From: Haliotis asinina
Lineage: Eukaryota; Mollusca; Gastropoda; Lepetellida; Haliotidae
Assembly (NCBI RefSeq): GCF_037392515.1
Contig: NC_090290.1
Location: 34,493,753 to 34,557,752, forward strand
Length of the DNA stretch: 64,000 bases
Reading direction: 5' to 3'
Position 1 is the stretch's first letter; each line of letters starts with the position of its first letter. A program made the translations under genes and the position numbers. Shown piece after piece: positions 57,901 to 64,000 of this stretch. The notes under the pieces were generated by a model. The model had not been told where the DNA came from, searched no databases, and worked only from the letters and a program-made list of their open reading frames with translations.

Positions 57901-57999
57901 ATATTTATGCACCAAAGTTAAAAGAGTCCTCAAATTTTCATCTGTTTTTCTGGTGTTAAGTGCGGGACAGAAATATTTCTGCCTTGTGATGGCGCCAGT

Positions 58000-58170
58000 A
58001 AATAATCGAATCAGGGTCAAGTAATCCTGTGATCAACAGCATGGTCTTCGGTCAAAGGGGATACGGTGATGTGTCAATCAAGTCAGCGAGCCTGACCAGC
58101 CGATCCTGGTACTGCCAGATTACGACAAACATGGGGTGCTTAATATCAATTCTAATGGGGTCCGCACGGT
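58000..58170 (-). repeat. Family A dispersed repeat, CpG retained
   Basis: It has 'gtaatcctgtgatcaacag', 'gtcagcgagcctgaccagc' and 'ttacgacaaacatgggg'. In contrast to copies at 39.2 and 47.2 kb, several family CpGs are intact. Confidence 0.82.
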
Positions 58171-58569
58171 TACCTCGACAGGTGATTATAGACAAGTGAA
58201 CATGCCATGACCAGCTTCAGTTTATCATTGTGGTCGACTAATTAAATGACCCAAGTCGTACTTGTGGTTCTGAGATAACCGTGCTCTTTTGGAAATAATG
58301 ACGAATATGATCCAGTTCATATACTTTGGCGTCTTCCAAGTCCTGACCTACGTTCATTCTGTCATTTGTTGTTTAATACACTTTATTATGGCCAGCACTG
58401 GTCCAGAGATGGGATATCGATGGGTGATGTGTAAAAAACACCGATTACTCCCAACCAACTTGTCGCTGACCTGCTGGAAGAATGGGATGGACTGAACCAA
58501 GTTTTACGATTGATTATTAATTTTTGTTTGTTTTGTTTGTTGTTGTTTTTATTCATACCCATTCTTACA

Positions 58570-58733
58570 TTAGTGAGTGAGCATGGTTTAACGTCGCCTT
58601 GAGGAACGTTCCAGCAGTATCGTGGAGGGAAGCCCAGAAACAGGTCCCACAGACAGTACCTGTGTGGGGCATAGAACCTGGCGTGACGAACCAAAGCTTC
58701 AACCACTGGGCTACTCAGCCCCCACAGTAACAG
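58570..58733 (-). repeat. Family B SINE, full length
   Basis: It runs from the tail 'gtgagtgagcatggtttaac' through the B-box complement 'ggggcatagaacctgg' to the A-box complement 'gcttcaaccactgggctac'. Confidence 0.85.
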
Positions 58734-59736
58734 GAGCATTATACAAGTAAATAATGATGATACACAACAGCTTCAAAAGGATTCTTGTACCGCTGAACAA
58801 CCTGTGATTGAGATATGGGATTTTTTCAAAATATTTCCACATCATTGTTTCATTTAGAAGGGTTTTTTTCTGCAAGAAAGCTGAATTCTAATATTTTTAG
58901 ATTTTTATGAAAATATATATTTACATCTTTGCAGAGAAAAAATATATGGTTTAGTATTTTGACGGGTTGTTAAGTATCAGACCAAACCAGATATATTGAT
59001 AGTTTGATTTCTTTCTTTGAATATTTATTGATTCAGCTCTCAAGCTCATTCGTAAATGTCTTATTTTCATCACAGATCCACTATACGTGACAGATTGTTT
59101 CCTGTAGGCCATTACAAAGGGACCGCTAGTTTTGCTTTCAAAAGCTCCCCTTTCATTATAATATTCAGTGAATGAATTTAAACTGAAACTCGAGAAGTTG
59201 AACATCTTTAATACCATATCTGTAAATACTGAATATGTTATGCCATTCAAAATTACTGTTGAAACGTCCCATTTCGTACGTATCTTAAGCTTACTGACAT
59301 CTGATATAAGTCTGAAAGGTCTTGATCCTTTTGAGACTGTAATGGAGGCTTGATAGGTATCATCTTGTTATTTGTAACAGTTTGTTTCCAGGATATAAGC
59401 AAGATGTTTGCAACAAAATTGTAATCCAACATTGTTCCTCTTATATCATACATATGTTTTAATGTTCGCAAAGGCATTAATCCCGATCTATCACATGTAT
59501 CGAAGATTTATCACATATATCTAATAGCTACGATTCCTTTATCAGACCAATGTTTAATGAAGTGACGAGTATCTTTTAATCTGTGAATATAAACCATGAA
59601 GGCTTGGCGAGAATATCATCAATGTTACCTGCATCGACCTCAGTCTTTTCACAATATTTTGTCCATGCTTTTAGAACATCAATCCAATAGGAGTTTTGGA
59701 GAAAAAAACTTTTCACACTTTGGCCCCAAACCTGAA
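58734..59736. other. Intergenic, no gene recognised
   Basis: AT-rich unique sequence; short frames only. Confidence 0.42.
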
Positions 59737-60212
59737 TATATACTCTTCAAAAAAAGAAACTTGACAGGTTTTTGGAGTTTACTTACTGAGTGCACATCGA
59801 GATTCAAACATAATATCTTTGCTCAATTACAGTAAAATAATCACCTTACGAATTTGCAAAACATGATTATCCAGAAAGTGTCTGATAAAACCACAGAGCG
59901 GTGTCTAAGCCACTTAGTCAGAGCCAAATGTAAGTATTTGGTGTGATCACCATTAGCATCGATAAAAGCTTGGCAGCGGTGACCCATAGAAGATGCTGAA
60001 TGCTGTCTTGGGAAATGTTTTAACTCATGGTGAAGTGCTGTGAGCAGCTTTTGTAGTGTCTGGGGTGTCGGATGACGCTGTCGGAAGCGTCGATCAAGAG
60101 AATCCCATGAAAATGCATTGGGAGGCAGTTCGAGTGATCGAGTTGGGCAAGGTAACACCTGAACATTGTTTCGCTGGAGGAAGGTGACATATACTCTGGG
60201 GGTACAATACAT
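59737..60212 (-). pseudogene. Tc1-like transposase C-terminal remnant
   Basis: Minus-strand frame 60212-59841 reads the last part of a Tc1 transposase: RNNVQVLPCPTRS, then SWDSLDRRFRQRHPTPQTLQ, and SMGHRCQAFIDANGDHTKY. In active relatives the stretch is SPDLNPIEH; here it is SLELPPNAF, so the catalytic Glu is lost. The N-terminal two thirds are absent. A typical Tc1 terminal sequence 'tactcttcaaaaaaagaaac' lies at 59741-59760 and marks the 3' end of the old element. Confidence 0.82.
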
Positions 60213-60780
60213 AAATTATTTATTGACATAGTTATAAATGAAATCCTTCATTAAAACTATTTCGACCTGTAATTGTCAGAAATCGACCGTTTTGACAACA
60301 CTGACAATTCGTCCCGCGAACGAAATCAGAGGGGCGCGCCTCCGTGACATAATGTGAGGTATAACTAAGTGTCAGTTAGTTTTCTCACCTGCTGTGCTTA
60401 TTTTCCCAAGATACAACTTGTTGTCATAGACGATTCTGTCAAAATCACTTGTCATAATGGTTATTTATCGTTCTGTTAAAAGCGATGTCATGCAAAATAC
60501 ATGTACTTTGGTCATGAATCACTACGAGTAGCAAGCAGTTTTGATCATTTTATCTTGATGAAAACAAACCATAATCTAATAGATTTTCAAACTGACTTTA
60601 GACTGACATTTTTGACTGACTTTTCAAACTGACATAGTTAGTAATACGTAACATGTCTGTGGTTTTGTTGGCGGACGAGAGCGAAGCAGATGACTTTTGG
60701 GCAACGGTGTTAACTAGCCATGTGTTTATAAAGAATGACTTTGGTGTTCCGCTTAAGACTGACCACAATTCTTTCATATG
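60213..60780. other. Spacer before the LINE remnant
   Basis: No gene recognised. A CpG-rich patch occurs at 60310-60350; the last part may be decayed upstream LINE sequence. Confidence 0.4.
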
Positions 60781-60784
60781 TAAC

Positions 60785-61430
60785 GGTTAAAAGAGTACAA
60801 AAATGTGAGTTTATTCGTTCTCTGTGTCAAATAGTTTCCTCAAATTCATATTATTCATATGTCAACATGGTTAATTATTTTAGGGATAATGAAATACTTA
60901 CAAACTTACAATCCGTTTTTTATGCCAGGCGATTCAACGGTAAATCAATTAACGTACCTCTATGACTTTATATCGGGTGCATTAGATAGCGGTAAGGAAA
61001 TTAGGGCTGTATTTTGTGACGTAAGTAAGGCGTTTGACAAGGTTTGACATAGAAGGTATTACATATAAGTTATGCACGTTGTGGTATCGGGGGTAACTTG
61101 TTGAAATGGAGAGTTATGTAGACAAGAGAGTTCAGCGAGTTGTTATAAACGGTTACACGTCTGATCAGAGATCAATCTTAGCCGGGGCTCCCAAGGTTCT
61201 CTCTTAGGACTCCTATTGTTTTTAGTATATATTCACGGCATCGTTGAAGGAATTAACAGCAACATCCGTCTCTTGGCAGATGACACATCATTTTGTGCTA
61301 TTATAGATGATCCTGATGAAACTGCTCTGTGCCTTAATAATGATCTACGTAATATTTCTGACTGGGCTGATAAACGGCAACGTCCGTTTAAACCTAATAA
61401 AACAGATTCCATCAGTCATCTATAGCCCAC
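60785..61430 (+). pseudogene. Non-LTR retrotransposon reverse transcriptase remnant
   Basis: Pieces in shifting frames spell a LINE RT: VNYFRDNEILTNLQS, PGDSTVNQLTYLYDFI, IRAVFCDVSKAFDKV (the Asp of motif A), ESYVDKRVQRVVINGYTS, RSILAGAPKVLS (for GVPQGSVLG), FLVYIHGIVEG, IRLLADDTSF (motif C, FADD altered to LADD) and NDLRNISDWADKRQRPFKPN. At least two frameshifts and a stop after FDKV inactivate it. The overall pattern resembles Jockey/CR1-type elements. No endonuclease domain precedes it. Confidence 0.85.
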
Positions 61431-61579
61431 CCTCTTTTTTATCCTTTTCCTAGTTTTTCTTATATTTTTATCGTTATTGCCATTCAATATAAATTTGAAG
61501 AATATTCTTTCAAGTGAAGTAATAAAAGTGTTTTGGTAATGTGTTAAAAATATGGACTAACTTTGAAACTGCAGATGTC
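61431..61579. other. T-rich spacer
   Basis: Pyrimidine-rich sequence (61431-61475); it could be the complement of a LINE poly(A) or 3' UTR end. No gene. Confidence 0.35.
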
Positions 61580-62095
61580 GTGATAACTGTAGTCTTTTAT
61601 ATTATGGTAAAATGCCTTTTTTCTCCAGACCGCCAATAGTCTATTTCTAGTCTAATTTCTTGTAACCTTTTTCGAGTATCAATCTCCCATAAGTCACATA
61701 GCGTTGAAGTAAATTGGATACCTAATACCTCAAATTCATCTCTGTACCATTCTATTTTATATCATTAGATAATATTTCATCACCACCCGCTTTTGATCCT
61801 ATCCAGGTTGCCTTAGATTTATCAATATTTATCATAATTTATCCGACACGTTGCACAATATATTCAATGCACTGATAGCAGCATGCAGACTATTGTCTGA
61901 GCCATCAAGAAATAATTCTGTATCATCAGCATAATGTCCAAGTTTATATTCCTTGTCATCCGCAGTAATTCCTTTTTATCCTTATTTGCTCTTCCCATGC
62001 AGCCTAAAATTTCAGCTACAAAGACAAATAGGTAAGGGGATATGGGGTCTCCTTGTCTGCAGCATCTTTCAATCAGATGAATGGCCTTCATTTTG
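61580..62095 (-). pseudogene. L1-like LINE, RT 3' half (minus strand)
   Basis: Minus-strand translation gives HLIERCCRQGDPISPYLFVF and AEILGCMGRANKDKK, then LGHYADDTELFLDGS (motif C, ADDT) after a frameshift, followed by DKSKATWIGSKAGG. CRQGDPISPYLF and the YADDT box are hallmarks of L1-clade invertebrate LINEs. Frameshifts and stops make it a pseudogene. It is a different lineage from the RT at 60.8-61.4 kb. Confidence 0.83.
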
Positions 62096-62279
62096 AATTA
62101 GATGATGTGATTCAAGTTAAGTGGTTTATCCAACTTTTAAGTTGAGCTAAAGATAACATTAATACCATGACAAATGAATGGGGCCTACAAAGCAGTATTG
62201 CAGGGGAGTGGCAATACTATTTAGTATAGATGTAGTTCTCATTATTCAGAGTTCCACTGAACGATAACTTAATAATCGC

Positions 62280-63755
62280 AGACATAACAGATGAGGATTT
62301 ACATAAATTGATATATGTGGATGATGGCCCAAACCACTTTCATAACACTGTTTGAAGACATATTCTCATTAGAAAATGACCCCTTGTTCATTGTTTTGGA
62401 CTTGAATCTGCTTCTTGATCCAGCATTATATTTAGAAAAATATAAACATATTGATAAGCCAAAGTCCAGAAAAATTGTCTTAGAGAAAATTGAACAACAT
62501 AACCTTATTGATGTTTGGAGAGACCTAAATAAATCTTCAAGAAAGTGCACTTGGTGGGGAAAATCCCAGACTGCAGCAAGCTAAACTTTATTTCACTTTC
62601 ACAGGGCATGTATCATATGAGTCTGGGTTGTGATATCCTACTGAATCATGAAACAGGTCACACAGTAGTATCTTTTACCTTCTCAAACACTATCAGTCAG
62701 GAAATATGACGTGGGTACTGGAAATTCCACACTTCATTTACTGCTTCATCTTGATAACGGAAACTTGGTAAAATCCATTTCAGAGGAAACAAATGAAGAC
62801 TACTCAGAGACTGAAATATCGGACACAGTGGAATCAGTCTTAAAATTAATGACAGCTTAGAACTTTTAGAAACCTTTTAAATGAAAGTCAGAAGAAAATC
62901 AATACCTTTTTGATCATCCCATAAAACGTTTAATAACAACAAGAAGACAGAACTAAAAACTAAAATTAAGGATTGTGAAGATACAAGGCAAACATTCAAA
63001 ATATTGATGAAACTCTGCTTTCTTGAATCTCATAACGTCAACTAGAATAACACAAACTAAAGGAAGAAGAAATATGAGGAATAAAAGTCAGCAACACAAT
63101 ATTAGGGTATGAAGAAGGTGAAAACCCAACTAACTATTAGTTGTAACCTAGAAAACATACATTTTGTCAGCAAATCAATCAATAAAATTATAAAAGATAA
63201 TGATAAGGAAATTAAAGATAGTTTTTCAATTCTGATTGAAGTTAAATCCTTCTATATGAAATTCTATACATCAGATAAAGACTTGAACAGTAAATGATCA
63301 TATGAAAAACACGCTTGAAAAATATATTGATTTAAAGGAGATAAATTGGAAAGTCAGAAATGTGGAAAATAAAAAATATCCAGGAGTTGGTGGTTTTCCA
63401 GTAGATTTGATCATTTTCATCTGGAAAGACTAAAATGTTCGGTGTGTTTAATTTACGAAAGAAGTATCCACTAGAAGGAAATCGTCCTTGACTATAAAAA
63501 TGGGGAGTAATAACTTATATTGCTCAGCCAAATAAATATAGATGTTTTCTAAAACCTTGAAGGCCCAATGATGAGCTCTCATAAACCGATTAGAGAAAGC
63601 ATCAGATTCACTTATAATATGTATTCACATATAATAGTCTCGTTTTAATTTCATAGAAAAAGCAAATCATTAAAGATTTAGTTAGTTTAGGCTGATTTGT
63701 TGATGGTGGATATACAGGGAATCACCACGAAATGATTAATTTCTTCCATCTAAAG
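62280..63755 (+). pseudogene. L1-like LINE, endonuclease and RT 5' half (plus strand)
   Basis: On the plus strand the segment starts in an AP-endonuclease domain (LFIVLDLNLLLDPALYLEK, corresponding to GDFN.vldp), then NLIDVWRDLN and KCTWWGKSQ. A degraded linker with KSFYMKFYTSDKDLNSK follows, then PGVGGFPVDLIIFIWKD (corresponding to SPG.DG...F.W), ITYIAQPNKYRCFLKPWRP and GGYTGNHHEMINF (for G.YIGENIRLI). It stops just before RT motif A. Many stops and frameshifts are present. Its missing remainder matches the minus-strand half at 61.6-62.1 kb. Confidence 0.78.
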
Positions 63756-64000
63756 CTCATTGGAGAATATATAGGAAAAGGATATAAGTCTGTATGCGAT
63801 CTCTCCTCTCATGATATTGATAAATGGTTCCAGTACGTTATCGACGTAAATCTCACAAGGATCATGATTAATTATGCATGGGTGCCTATTAAGTGCTGTC
63901 AAGTCCTGAATCGTGGGTATAACATTGAGTTACCTTTACCCGTCACTGCTTCACTGAAAGCTGATGCTGAATGACCTTAACTCTTGAACATAGCGCTAGG
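63756..64000. other. Right end of window, unassigned
   Basis: An open frame 63732-63974 continues from the LINE remnant but shows no recognisable RT motif after about 63755. Nothing else was seen. Confidence 0.35.

Larger units (their letters stand above)
47663..57920 (+). other. CpG-poor 3' domain, putative long 3' UTR of AQP-B
   Basis: No coding exon was recognised in these 10 kb on either strand. CpG density stays very low (4 in 49201-49800 by eye) and recovers abruptly after about 57950 (17 in 57961-58380). AATAAA signals lie at 57552-57557 and 57895-57900, at the right edge. The simplest reading is a single transcribed, germline-methylated unit whose 3' UTR runs to about 57.9 kb; earlier ends, such as after the AATAAA near 50850, are possible. 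Confidence 0.4.

Overview
The window is animal nuclear DNA: spliced genes, long repeat-filled introns, tRNA-derived SINEs, Tc1/mariner and LINE debris and long microsatellites. No operons or prokaryotic signals are visible. Two abundant repeat families ending in a 'gcggcgtaaaac...actcactcac' tail, and the frequent 'gggagataac' word, look like a gastropod mollusc, most likely an abalone (Haliotis). This placement comes from recognition, not from a search.

Layout. (1) 1-3593: the last three coding exons of HGSNAT, a lysosomal heparan-sulfate acetyltransferase, on the + strand; its 5' part lies outside the window. The intron before its terminal exon ends in a 50-bp minisatellite whose unit is a copy of the intron/exon boundary itself, giving 25 consecutive 3' splice sites. 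(2) 3.6-13.1 kb: intergenic, SINE-rich. (3) 13141-14934: a two-exon AQP11/12-type aquaporin (copy A). (4) 15-36 kb: accessory DNA with SINEs, a 444-bp inverted-repeat element, an AGT microsatellite, a dead Tc1 transposase split by a 2.97-kb element with G-rich inverted ends, and an intact Tc1 element inside a (TATG)n tract. (5) 36.5-57.9 kb: a sharply bounded CpG-depleted domain starting at a CpG-rich, promoter-like block and ending at AATAAA signals. It contains the second aquaporin (copy B, 44249-47662) and is read here as its whole transcription unit, with a noncoding first exon and a very long 3' UTR holding a 19-copy 122/123-bp minisatellite. (6) 58-64 kb: SINEs, a Tc1 remnant, one LINE reverse-transcriptase remnant, and a second L1-like LINE whose 5' half is inverted relative to its 3' half.

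The two aquaporins are tandem paralogues: the first 213 residues align without gaps, the single coding intron is at the same nucleotide and phase, and each tail ends in a KKXX ER-retrieval motif. They differ at the pore. Copy A has NPV and NPA; copy B has SPL and HPA, so it lost the asparagine of both NPA boxes. They also differ in CpG content, suggesting that B is broadly expressed and germline-methylated and A is not. The repeat families present inside and outside the B domain act as internal controls, since their CpGs have decayed to TpG/CpA only inside it.
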